A stretch of 64,000 nt of DNA, taken from the NCBI RefSeq assembly GCF_047663525.1, contig NC_092589.1, positions 60,383,501 to 60,447,500 on the forward strand. Direction: 5' to 3'. Shown here piece after piece: positions 24,226 through 34,134 of the stretch. The DNA is from Anas platyrhynchos (Eukaryota; Chordata; Aves; Anseriformes; Anatidae). Under the pieces are notes generated by a model. The model worked only from the letters and a program-made list of their open reading frames with translations, had not been told where the DNA came from and ran no database searches. Both the position numbers and the translations under genes were made by a program. Position 1 is the stretch's first letter. Every line of letters starts with the position of its first letter.

Positions 24226-24864
24226 GTGTATGGAGGAAGGCATGGCCTGGAAATCAGTCAGTGCAGTTACTTTCTGGAGGATGGGTTTTCCCCTGGCAGT
24301 GAGGAGAGCGGTGTGAAGGTGCTCCTGGAGCACACCAGGCACTTGGGCAGCTTTGCGCCACTCGTCCAGCACAAAGCCCCATCCCCTGCCGCTAGATGCC
24401 ACATCACTGCTGGGTCATCTGCAGCTGGCATGGCCAGGGCAGTCCCTGGAGCCCACAACTCTCCCAGCTTCGCTGAGAAGCAGCTGCTCCTCCTGCAGCC
24501 CAAGCCCCGAGCACAGCTGCGGAGGCAGACATCCCACTGCCGTCAGCCTCTTCCCACAGCAGGTGTCTGCCAACCCCACAACCTCTGTGGTCAGGACAGG
24601 GCCAGGGGATCTGTGACGGGGGCTTCTAAAGCTAGCTTACAAAAAAACAAGCCTGTGGGTCATGTGCTGTCTGCACTGCTGATGTTGCAGGCGCTGCCCC
24701 AGCTGCTGCTGGTGAAAGGCCAAAGGCGAGAAAGAACAGGCTGCGGTCGGCGCTGCCCGGCTTGGAGCCTGCCTTTCTTTGCCTTAGCAGGCGGGCCAAG
24801 GAAGCATGAGCAATGTTTGTGTTGCACTTCTCCAGCTTATCTGCGGTTTCGGCTGGACAAGTGA
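24226..24864 (+). other. Unassigned 212-codon open frame in a GC-richer block
   Basis: This is the longest open frame between the genes outside repeats and the CpG island. Its product is rich in Ala, Gln, Pro, Ser and Arg, and I see no domain, signal peptide or membrane helix. The local GC rise makes stop codons rare, and the opposite strand is also open in places (24267-24503 and 24632-24868), pointing to composition rather than coding. It could be a non-coding transcript or part of an unrecognised repeat. Confidence 0.2.
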
Positions 24865-25644
24865 TCACCTGGCGTCTTTCCTATATGGCTAACATTACTT
24901 CAACAAAAGCAAACAAAGAGAAAAAAAAAAAAAACAACCTAGAGAATATTATCTCCTAAACAGGTGGGCTTTAGCCCGTGGCTGATTTGGTGAGGGACCC
25001 ACAAGCTAAAGGAGAACAAGTCTTTTCTCAGTGTGCTTCAACTAGCTGTAGCACTCTAGCAGTAGGAAAAAATAAATAAATGTGAGGCTTTGCAAATAAG
25101 AAAAAAAAAGTCAGCTAAATAAACCTGTCATTTAAATAACAGCCTCTGAGACATTTTTTGTATTTCCTACAGATCCTAATGAAATCCACCGTTGGTTACT
25201 AATGTTCTGGCACAATTCAGCATCTCACACATTGTTAACTAAATATTATAAGTGCAGATAAGGACTTGCTACAGAGTGAGCTGTCACCAGATCTTCATCT
25301 TCCATGCATTCACGTTTCTCACTATCAAGATGCAGATATGGCACTGGGAATTTCTCACCATAATCTTCCAAATGTTGACCCAAGCCCTCTGACAGCAGGA
25401 GTTGAACAGTTCATGCCGTTTGTACCTGCGGGAAGGAAGCAATGAATGCCCGCAGCATGCAGTGAAAGTCAATCTCACTTCCTTAGAGAATTTTCTGTAA
25501 TAACTCTTGTGATGCAATGCCTCTTCCCTGAACGGCTGACAAAAAGTCCCTACTGCTCGACTGTGGGGGTTTTCCTCTCCCCTCCTTGTCTTTCCTCGCC
25601 TCTCCTCTCTTCCCACACTGGAGGTGGTTAAGCCAAGGTGACAC

Positions 25645-25715
25645 CACCATCAGCCCTGCTTGGGAGCAGCAGGCTGGACTAACTGACCTCAGAGCCCCTT
25701 TCCAAGACAGGTTTT
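25645..25715 (+). mobile_element. CR1 3' fragment (short, diverged)
   Basis: The sequence AGCAGCAGGCTGGACTAACT, then GACCTCAGAGCCCCTTTCCAA, matches the pattern of the sense CR1 3' region (a 'ggttggactagatgatct...ccttccaa' type stretch) without the terminal octamers. Confidence 0.55.
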
Positions 25716-25768
25716 TCCATGGTGTTGACCTGGTTCCTTAGATGGGTTAAAGTCTGAAACCTACAGGA

Positions 25769-25789
25769 AAAAAAAAAAAAAAAAAAAAA
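25769..25789 (+). repeat. Poly(A) tract
   Basis: A run of about 21 A followed by GAGAATATCCC. It is about 60 bases after the CR1 scrap and is not clearly linked to it. Confidence 0.8.
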
Positions 25790-28418
25790 GAGAATATCCC
25801 TTAGGTCCAGGCTAACCTGAGCTGCTCATTTTTTGTTGTCCATTTGTTCTGGTGCCAAATGCCTCACATAAGACAGATTCACCTGGCCTCTGCCATTTAC
25901 TAGAGGCACTCCCTGTAGAGCAGGGCTTACAGAGTTCCTTCCTTCCTTCACCTTTCCCAACCCTGGCCCAGGCAGACAAGTGAAACCCACCCACACACCT
26001 GCTCCAGACAGCTGAGAGCCACGCTCTGAACAGCCAGAGGTGGTGCCCCGGGAGCCCAGCTGGGGTTAAATTTTCTCCTCTTACGGATGGGAAACAATTT
26101 GCTCCAGGGGAAAAAAAAATATATATGACTAGGTGGTGCTATCAAATCGGATGAGTCAGACAGCTTCCAGCAAGAACGCACTTGACTTTTACCTCTGTGT
26201 GGCAATAGTCAATCTCTGAGAGAAGTCTCTTTACCCAGCGTCCAGATAGGTTTTTATTTCAGGAATGGAAAAAAATCCTCATGCCTGCGGCTCTGTCTCT
26301 GTTCACAGAAACATCAGGACTGCTGTTTCAGAAAGATTGGGATCCCAGAAAAGTGCCAGCATAAATAATCAGGAGCTAATAGTGGAACGAATGTGGACGC
26401 TGGTGGGGAAAGCAAAAGGTTTTCATTTTCCATCTCTTTATGGGTACCATCCAGAGTATTCTTAAACAACACTGTTTCTTAGAAGTTCTCATTTATTTTA
26501 AATATACCGTGTTGAAGTGTACACCCTGTAATGCTCCTCTATTTTTTTTTTCCATTTTTTAATTTGCTATAGATGTACCGTACTCAGCTTAAGACATGTA
26601 TGTTTACATATGCCTATATAAAGGTGTGCAGCTACCACTTGCTTGAATACAGGTGCTTTTACCGCACAGGGCACTGAAGCAACGTGATTGAAGTTCATGG
26701 GTAGGAAACAGCTATAGATGCTGACAACGTGGGGATTATCAGCCGATGTTTCAATAAGTACAAAATTATGTGAAGAGTTAGAGATTGTTTTAGACTGCAA
26801 TTACAGATAAAGTGCTATCAGAGTGCAGCTCACGGAAACCCTGACTTTTTCCATGGCCCTGGCATATCTTTCCCCGTTTCACCACAGCACACGGCAGCCT
26901 TTTCTGTGATTGTGGCAGAGATCCTGGTGGCAGCAGGCAGCCTGACCCTCAGGGATGTGGTCAGCCACGCTTCCAAGCCCAGCTTTCAGGAGGTTTTGTG
27001 TTCACGGGAGGAGCTGCCCTCGGCAGCAGCTTTGGCACAGTTCCACCGCTGGGATCCTGGCAATTTGCTGTTGTGCGGCATACGGTAAGGTGTGTTGGCA
27101 CAATTCAAGTGAGCAAATACACAACCTGTGACAAGAATGACTAAACTTTGATGGTATTTCAGTCCGGTGATTGGTTTATAAAAGTTCCCTATTCCCGCAC
27201 TTGAGCTCATATAACATGATGAAATACTAATTGCATTTGGTGTGGGGAACTTCTTAAAGGTCATCAAATTTTGAAAATGTGTTTGGGAAATGGATAGATA
27301 AAAAATTCCCAGATTGTGATGGCAGGGTTGCCTTTCCACCTTCTACCTTGCTTTTTGGATTTTGGTTTGGTCTTTTTCTGTATTCCTCTTCAGCTCACCA
27401 TATATTGGGCTAACTAGCTAATTATTTGGCTAGATGTCTGCAGTTCTAAGGTGCCTGCTGCAGATTCAGTGCTCACATGATGATGTATATGTGCTCAGTG
27501 CCCACGGATCTGACCAAAGCCAGCTTCTTGATTAGGTTTTGGCTAGCTTGAATACTGTAACTGAATGCCTTTTGATCAAAAAGCACTTTAATTTGAACCA
27601 GAACTCGTAGTTTTTTTTTCAACTTGGCAGGTGTTTTGCTTCTGCCTATTCCCCAAGTGAAGGTGACAGCTAGGCAAAGTTTTTTTTCTGCAGACAGAGG
27701 TGATCTGTTTCTGCAAGCAGCTCATTTCCACACGAATTATGTTGTCGGAGGGCACCCCTGCATCACGCTGCTCCGCATGGTGCCAGTTTAGGTCATCCCT
27801 TCTTGCTCATTGAGATGAATACACAGAAACTGAGGCAAGTGTGCTGGGATATCACTGGTGTGCAAGCACCAGCACCCGCCTTGGCCACACTCTCCGTCCC
27901 GCCCAACAGGCGACATCAGGCTCCCTCTAGGCTGCAATGTGTGGCAATAAAGCGATGGCAAACACAGGGCGACATCGCTTTCTTCGGCAAGCCCCGGCAT
28001 CCCCGCGGTCACGGCCACGGGGATGAGTGTGCTGGGAGCATGAAACTTGAAGGCCAGTAGTAGCAGCAAACGCAGCTGCTGGAGCACGCGGCACACCCGC
28101 ATGTGACTGCTGTGGTCTGAAAGTCCAACGTGGAGTGGCACTTTGGCCCGGCAGGCTGGGCTCGCCTCCACAGCCTCTCAGCATCTCTCCAGCAGCCCGT
28201 GTGCTTCAGCGTGCAAGCATTTCATGTCCCCTCGTCCCTCTGATGGCACATCCCTAGATGCTGTCCTGCCATGAACCCTCCTACAAACTGCTCTCTTACG
28301 TCTGACCCCCAAGGCAGGCCACCCGGACAGCTGACTTCCCATCGGTAGGTGTTTTACATCATTGCAGCAAGATAAGATTTCTTGTGTTGTTCTCCATCTC
28401 TGAGTGACTAGTAAGCTG

Positions 28419-28441
28419 AAAAAAAAAAAAAAAAAAAAAAA
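28419..28441 (+). repeat. Poly(A) tract upstream of IL22RA2
   Basis: An uninterrupted run of 23 A, about 390 bases before the IL22RA2 start codon. A second, longer A-rich tract follows at 28521-28566. Confidence 0.9.
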
Positions 28442-28520
28442 GGCATAGCAAAGAAGCAAGCTTGTGTGACAAATTTATGGGATAAAATAATAGTGCCAGA
28501 CATTTGGGGATTAATGCCTG

Positions 28521-28566
28521 AAAAAAAAAAAGAAAAAAAAAAAAGAAAAAAAAAGAAAAAAAAAAA
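28521..28566 (+). repeat. A-rich tract with single G interruptions, upstream of IL22RA2
   Basis: About 46 bases of A broken by isolated G residues, lying about 265 bases before the IL22RA2 ATG. Together with the run at 28419 it makes a stiff poly(dA:dT) region of the kind that disfavours nucleosomes, which may mark the promoter. Confidence 0.8.
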
Positions 28567-28831
28567 GAGGATGTTATTCATGTTGGTTTGCTTCATAATT
28601 AGTTCCAAATTTCAAAGTCATCACAGCAGCCAAGTAAGAGCAATTGCTTATGTTTAATTTAGAACAGCTCATATGTTTTTCACTCAGATTAAATAAAAGC
28701 CAAATGAGGGATTTTTTGAAACTTTCAAATGCAGGGGAAGTTTTATGTGGCAAGTTTAATAATTACTTCCTCATAAGACATGCCCAAGAGGAAGGGAGAT
28801 GCTCTTCAGTCATGGAGCTGCTCTCCTAAGC

Positions 28832-28895
28832 ATGAGGGGGATCACGTTTTCCTCCCTCTGCTTACTGATACACCTGCTTCAGGATGAGATAAGCT
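28832..28895 (+). CDS. IL22RA2: IL22RA2 exon 1 (signal peptide)
   Basis: ATG at 28832 has A at -3 and opens 21 codons plus one base. The product starts MRGITFSSLCLLIHLL, a basic residue followed by a hydrophobic core. The donor is AAGCT|GTAAGT. It leaves in phase 1; the T joins CG of exon 2 to make Ser. The match of a signal-peptide-like sequence, a strong donor and the correct phase makes this convincing although it is too short for an ORF scan. Confidence 0.85.
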
Positions 28896-31800
28896 GTAAG
28901 TAAAGGCTTTCAATTTCTCTTCCTACATGGGGAGGGGGGTGCTGGGTCTGTGAGTGAAGCTGGAGGAGTCACAAAGTCTCTGGATATGTTGGTTGGTGTC
29001 AAAAGTCCTGTCATTTTCAGATTAGTATGATTTTGCCTTACAAAGTGCAGCTGAAAATAGCATGATGCCTATTGCGTGTATTTATAGCATGTTTTACCAG
29101 CTTCAGTTCAACTAGTACAAGTCTTCTCTGGCTCTGTGATACACCAGGGGTAGAGCTGCAGAAATATAAGTTACCTGGGTCACAAAATCCAGAAAACTGT
29201 TAGGATTGTGGTGCTTCAGAGAGGGAGTTAACTGATTCTGTCACCTGCATCGGTCTCAGTTTGGGAACAGATTATCTTGAAAATTGTCAGGCAGCTTTTT
29301 CCAGTACCTCAGATGGGAAAAGCAGTGAATTTGTATTTTTTATTAGGCAGGAACCAATGCAGCTGTGGTAACTATTAAACCAGCTATAATCCCTGCAGGT
29401 TATGTGAAGAAAAGAGCACCCAACTTTAACTACTGATGGGGCTGCTTAGTGCAGGCTTTGTGAACTGATCCATAGGGTTTGTGTGCTGGGCATTTCCACA
29501 GCAGTAAACTCAATGAGAAAACCAAAATGAAAATACCTACATAAATTGTTCCTTTCACAATACTGGATGTGGTCTGTAACTGCTTGATCTGGTCACTGTG
29601 ATGTGGAAAGTTTTGAACACGAGACCCAGGAGATTTAATTTCCCTGCCATCTGCTAGTCTGAAACCACACGAGCCACATGTGCTCGAATGTGGAGCAGCA
29701 CGTCTGTGACAAACGCTCTGTGTCACCATTCCTTGTTATTTGCAGCGATTTTAGTCCTGGAAAGTGAAGACCTGCAAAACTCCATTAAGCCGCAGAAAGT
29801 AGAATTTCATTCACTGAACTTCAACAACACCTTGCACTGGCAGCCTGGGAGGGCCGGAGAGGCAAAAGCCGCAGTCTACTTTGTGCAGTATAAAGTGTAA
29901 GTGCTTGCCGGGGGAACTCCAGCCTCCCACAGCCCATCCCTGCTTGGCAAGTTAGAGGCATTTCCCAGGTGTTGAAGGATATTCTTCACGTCCTGCCCTG
30001 CTGCCAGCTCCCGGTTGTTTTTGCACTTATCAATAGTCCATAAAGTGCAGCTGAGCAGCCCGAGGCAGGCAGAGCGCAAGCGCCTCCAGTGATGTGCTGT
30101 GCACCCTCACGGCCCCGCAGCACTGCAGCTCTGCTCCAAGCAGCTCAGGGACCTCCGCGGGAGGACCTTGAGGGCACGCTGGCCCTGGGGGCTGCTCCTC
30201 AGGAGATCCTTCCTGGCATGCCAGGTCCAGCTCCTCAGACCTTGAGCACCTGAAACAGTGCCTACTTTGGGGAAATGGGCTGGTGGGAACCAGCTCTCCA
30301 TGCATCATTGAACACGCCTGCAAAGCAAAAGCTCACCTGCAAGTGTGGCTTCCTATGGGGTGGGCGACCCACATCTCCGCTTTAGGTTTCTTTCTGAAGA
30401 GACAGAAACCTGCAGTTCCCAAACACCCATGAAATCCGTCTTCCCCGGCGCCACATTGCAGAGGAGTCCATTTCCAGAGCAGAACTCGGGTCAACACAGC
30501 CAAGCTAAAATGGACTCCTAAAAATCTGTACAGATCTGGTCGGCAAAAGCAGAGTCCACATCATGCCTCCTCCTGTCCCCACAGGTATGGGCAGAGCACA
30601 TGGCAAAACAAAGAAGAGTGTTGGGGGATTCAGGACCATTTCTGTGACCTAACGGACGAGACTGCTGACGTCCAGGAGCCTTACTATGGCAGGGTGCGAG
30701 CTGCTTCAGGCGGTGTCTACTCCGACTGGAGCCTCAGCTGCAGATTCACACCCTGGCGAGAAAGTAAGTACAAACACGTGGGGCTCTCAGAGAAAGGGGC
30801 TGGGTTCTCCGTGGCATGGGGTGCTGCATTTGTGCTCGCAATTTGCAATCGCAAGTCATCCTCCTCTAGCTACAAAACAGCTCCGAAAGAAGTTGTGATT
30901 CCATGGCTCTCAGGTGAAGTGTTGCGATAATGTAATTTTGCCCACACTTAATGCCAACCAATTCCAGACAAGCAGCTCCTCATCTATGATCAGGGGACCT
31001 GAAATGCCTGGCTCTTTAACTCAACCTCTTTCCCAGGGCATGGAGCTCCACAAAATATTCTCCGCAGTTTTGGGAGCTGCTGGAAGGATTGGGCACAGTG
31101 TGGAAAAGAAGGAAACGTTCTCTGCTCGAGGGGAAAAGGGAGAAGAGAGACAGCGGCTGCATAGCCAACAGCTTTCTCATATGTATGTGTCTTCCTGACT
31201 GCAGTATACTTAGAAAGGACATGTACAAAGCTTTTAGCTAGTAGTCATTGTAATGTGTGTGGTGAAACTGGAGGTCTGAGCAGTCTACCATTAACCTCCC
31301 TGTGAATTAACCAGTCTTAGCCCACTTCTCACTGCAGAATTGAACCATAGACATGAATACAAGTAGCTCCACACCCCTGATGAGCAAACTAACCTGAGCA
31401 TCCTGTACAGACAAAACCACTTTGACCTAAAGCAGTACCTTGCAGCAGCAGCAGCTTGTCTTGCCCTGCGCCACATCCTCCTGCAGAGACACGTGGGGCA
31501 GCCACTGCTTCCCCACACCTCGGGGGCTGCTTGCAGAAGCATGCAGACATGATTTGAAACCCTAGCCACGTCTGACCAAGCAGACTGCAAAAATTCTGAA
31601 GGGAAAGATTGAAACTGCATCCTTGACATATCTGAAATGGGAAATGGTTCAAGTATCTGTTTTATGCAGTCCAAGATAACAGAAAGGGTCCCTTCCAACT
31701 CAGGATATTCTGTGATTCTATGAGTCTATGAAAAATGCAAAGAAAAAAAAAAAAAAAAAAAAAAACAGGGCAAGGAATCCAAAGCATTCTGTTCTGTGAA

Positions 31801-32679
31801 ATGTTATTAGTAACCCATAATCATGCTCATTGTTTTGTTTACTCCCTTAGCTATGATAGGACCTCCAACAGTAAATGTGGTTCAGAGCAACAAATCCATC
31901 ATAGTAAAGCTCCAGGCTCCACGTTCTCCTTATAGAAGAAAAAGAGGCAGCACAATACCAATGACAAATTATTATGATCTGCTGTACCAAGTCTTCATAA
32001 TTAACAACTTGCTAGATGAGGTAAGTGCATGTTCAAATACAAAACATTTACCATTTAAAAGCCAGGAAAGCATGGGCACATCATGCTCGTTTACAGCCAG
32101 AACAGTCCTCTGTAATTGCAAGGGCATAAATAACTGTGTAAGTATCTGAAAACAAAGTGGGCTTTTTTTTCATGAATTGAATTTGTTGGAATTGAGTTTT
32201 AATTCTTCTCCTTTTTCTTCTTTCCTATCACCTTAGTATTTCAGACTGTAAGGTCTTGTTGAAACAGAGGGGAAATGAGGGCCGTTTTGGGGAGTGAGTT
32301 TCTTAAAGTAAATAAATAAATAGATAGAGAAATAAATAAATAAATAGAGAAATAAATAAATAAATGAATAGAGAAATAAATAAATAAATGAGTACTGTTG
32401 ACTTCATGCAAGTCCACGTGCTGCTCTGTGTGCTCTGACCTTCCCAAGCTTATTCATAGACATGCTCACTAGGACAATGCGCATGACCAGCTGTTTTTTC
32501 TCCCCCTTCCCCTCCATCTGAAGCGACACAGAGTCTTGGTGTATGAAGGAAATGACAAAGTGGTTAAAATAGAAGATTTGAGGCGTGGAGTCAGCTACTG
32601 CGTCGTGGCTAAAACGTACGTGCCGACACTGGACCGCAGCAGCGCCTACAGCAGCAGGCAGTGCACCATGCTGCTGTGA
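28832..32679 (+). CDS. IL22RA2: Interleukin-22 binding protein (soluble IL-22 receptor alpha 2), complete
   Basis: This is a secreted decoy receptor that binds IL-22 and blocks its use of IL22RA1/IL10RB. Five exons (28832-28895, 29746-29896, 30585-30763, 31851-32020, 32524-32679) join in frame to 239 codons plus stop; the human short form is 231 residues. Exon 1 is the signal peptide. Two fibronectin-type domains follow, with words shared with human IL22RA2: LHWQPGRA, YFVQYKV, EPYYGRVRAAS, RFTPW, YYDLLYQVFIINN and YCVVAKTY. There is no membrane helix, and the protein stops right after the last conserved cysteine. N-N-T and N-K-S are sequons. Oddities are an extra cysteine (30739-30741) and an RRKR motif (31934-31945). 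It lies 11.5 kb downstream of the IFNGR1 stop in the same direction, as expected from human synteny. Confidence 0.95.
29746..29896 (+). CDS. IL22RA2: IL22RA2 exon 2 (start of domain 1)
   Basis: The acceptor is TGTTATTTGCAG|CG and the donor TATAAAGT|GTAAGT. The phases are 1 in and 2 out. It encodes SIKPQKVEFHSLNFNNTLHW, then QPGRAGEAKAAVYFVQYKV, aligning closely with human SLKPQRVQFQSRNFHNILQW. Confidence 0.97.
30585..30763 (+). CDS. IL22RA2: IL22RA2 exon 3 (end of domain 1)
   Basis: The acceptor is TGTCCCCACAG|GTA and the donor CGAGAAA|GTAAGT. The phases are 2 in and 1 out. It encodes NKEECWGIQDHFCDLT, then EPYYGRVRAASGGVYSDW and RFTPW. The two cysteines of ECW...FCD are conserved; a third cysteine (SLSCRF, codon 30739-30741) stands where the human protein has proline. 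Confidence 0.97.
31685..31735 (+). mobile_element. CR1 3' terminus in IL22RA2 intron 3
   Basis: GGGTCCCTTCCAACTCAGGA and then TATTCTGTGATTCTATGAGT is the sense CR1 3' end with its octamer-like ATTCTATG repeats. Only about 50 bases are convincing. It stops about 115 bases before exon 4, with a run of 22 A between. Confidence 0.85.
31743..31764 (+). repeat. Poly(A) tract in IL22RA2 intron 3
   Basis: A run of about 22 A just after the CR1 terminus. CR1 elements normally lack poly(A) tails, so it is recorded separately. Confidence 0.85.
31851..32020 (+). CDS. IL22RA2: IL22RA2 exon 4 (start of domain 2)
   Basis: The acceptor is TTACTCCCTTAG|CT and the donor GATGAG|GTAAGT. The phases are 1 in and 0 out. 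It opens with MIGPPTVNVVQSNKSIIVKL and contains YYDLLYQVFIINN, nearly the human YYELLYRVFIINN. A basic cluster, YRRKRG, sits in the loop where the human protein has YRYQKEK. Confidence 0.97.
32306..32392 (+). repeat. (AAAT)n / GATAGAGA compound microsatellite in IL22RA2 intron 4
   Basis: Four blocks of AAATAAATAAAT are separated by AGATAGAG, AGAG and GAATAGAG spacers, forming a higher-order repeat of about 22-26 bases. It lies about 130 bases upstream of the exon 5 acceptor. Confidence 0.9.
32524..32679 (+). CDS. IL22RA2: IL22RA2 exon 5 (end of domain 2 and stop)
   Basis: The acceptor is CCCTCCATCTGAAG|CGA in phase 0 after a pyrimidine-rich tract, and the stop TGA is at 32677-32679. It encodes HRVLVYEGNDKVVKIEDL, then SYCVVAKTYVPTLDRSS and RQCTMLL, matching human VYEG...YCVVAEIYQPMLDRRS...ERC. 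The second cysteine of the domain 2 pair is the RQC one. TGAG|GTAGGT directly after the stop looks like a splice donor. Confidence 0.95.
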   Translation, partial: RHRVLVYEGNDKVVKIEDLRRGVSYCVVAKTYVPTLDRSSAYSSRQCTMLL

Positions 32680-33148
32680 GGTAGGTTGCCAGCTGGAGAT
32701 GGAGGCGGAGGGGGTGCTGGAAGGTGGGGGCCACTCCCTCATCCGAGGTAGATGCTTTCCAAAAGGAGAAAATGACATGTGACAGGAAAACTGCCGTTCC
32801 CATATGAGACCGGGACAGAATTAACCAGGGCTCTTGCATCATCTCAGCAAGTTTCATATCCATTGATACGGCCAAGAAGATTATGAGGATGGTGTGGCTA
32901 ATTATTTTCAAGCTGGCACAGTGCTCAGAAAGTCTTCCCTTTCTTCAAGCATTTATACATAATATTGTTTTTGTCAGTTTTTATTGCTGTCAAGTAATAA
33001 TTAACCAGGAAATGAGTGACCTCCAACTTTATTAACATGCAATTCTGCTGCAACCTCTGCAATTCTGGTCAGGGATTTATCTGATGTGTTTAATCCAAAT
33101 GTGCTCATCCACTCTTTATGGCCATTCTTTGGGTATAAAATGTTTATA

Positions 33149-33154
33149 AATAAA
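33149..33154 (+). terminator. IL22RA2: Candidate polyadenylation signal of IL22RA2
   Basis: A canonical AATAAA lies about 470 bases after the stop codon in AT-rich sequence. The alternative is AATAAA at 34129-34134. Confidence 0.45.
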
Positions 33155-34128
33155 CCATTTATCATATTTCATTAGTTTTCATGGGCAGGAATGCAAGAGT
33201 TATTTCCATTAGCTTGTCTGAAACGTGTTTGTTTACTTACCTTGATTACTACAGTATTTTCGTGTATCATATGCCCAGCAGAGAGATTTATTATTAATCC
33301 TGCCTTGCAAGCGCCAAGGCACAGAACCTAAAAGGACCTAAGCCAAAGCTGGTATCAGTGGCATTGACCGCAGCAAGCTTAGGTTTATGTCCTTTCTTGA
33401 GGTAACAGAGGAAAAACAAGAAAGCACTGGTTTGAACCTGTGCTTCTGGTTGGAGCTTAGTGCCCTAACTATAAGAGAGTTTCTGTCTTCTGCTTCATAA
33501 TGTGATGCATAATGTTGGTCTTTCTTGAGACTTGGTCATTGGGTTTAGGCTAAGGAGAGAGCTTGTTTCTAGGTGATTTCCCCACACTGTTGTAAAGCTT
33601 TTCCAGTACTGTACAAGGCTGAAAGCTCAGGTAAGAGCAGAGCAACCTGCAGAGGTACAGGAGGAATGCAGCAAAGGTCACGCATTGAATTTTTGGTTGA
33701 ATTCAGTACCATGCAGCTCAAATGCACACTGCAGCAGCAATTCTCTTTCTCTTCTCAGTTACAGGGATAAAGGTGGAAGATGCCTCCCGTTACAGATCCA
33801 GCTGTAAATTGACATCTGTGGCCTAGAATACGGCAGGACTACGTTTGTGGATGCTTTTTGAATTAACCCTTGCTGCATTAAATTATCCAATTCACCACAA
33901 TCAGTTTATGTTACACAAAGTCCAAGGATTCTTTGTATATCTTACAACACAATTTAAGATAGCACTTATTTGTACTTACAAAGCAAATAGCCTTGTATTG
34001 TAATAAAAAAAATGCAAAAAGTACTTGTGAAAGTATCGTTAAGATTGTTTCTATGGTTTTCTATTTTAGGCCTTGGAGTTAAAATATGATTTATAAAACA
34101 GAAATTCCAAATCCTTTATTTCTTCTAT

Positions 34129-34134
34129 AATAAA
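34129..34134 (+). terminator. IL22RA2: Alternative polyadenylation signal of IL22RA2
   Basis: A canonical AATAAA in CTATAATAAAGATTGC. It would serve a longer or spliced 3' UTR whose last exon starts after the acceptor at 33741-33758. Confidence 0.35.

Larger units (their letters stand above)
21944..28831. other. Intergenic between IFNGR1 and IL22RA2
   Basis: No recognisable exon was found. Contents are the (AAAAT)n array and purine tract (23665-23811), a GC-richer block at about 24.2-24.85 kb with a 212-codon open frame of no known family, a CR1 scrap near 25650, and long A tracts just before IL22RA2. The IL22RA2 promoter should lie at the right end. Confidence 0.6.

Noticed and set aside
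24226-24864. 212-codon open frame as a new gene
   Set aside because: No domain, no signal peptide and no splice support; the opposite strand is open too, and the block is simply GC-richer. Kept only as an unassigned open frame.
32241-32447. Minus-strand frame with LFIYFSI repeats resembling a membrane protein
   Set aside because: It is the translation of the AAAT-rich array in IL22RA2 intron 4.
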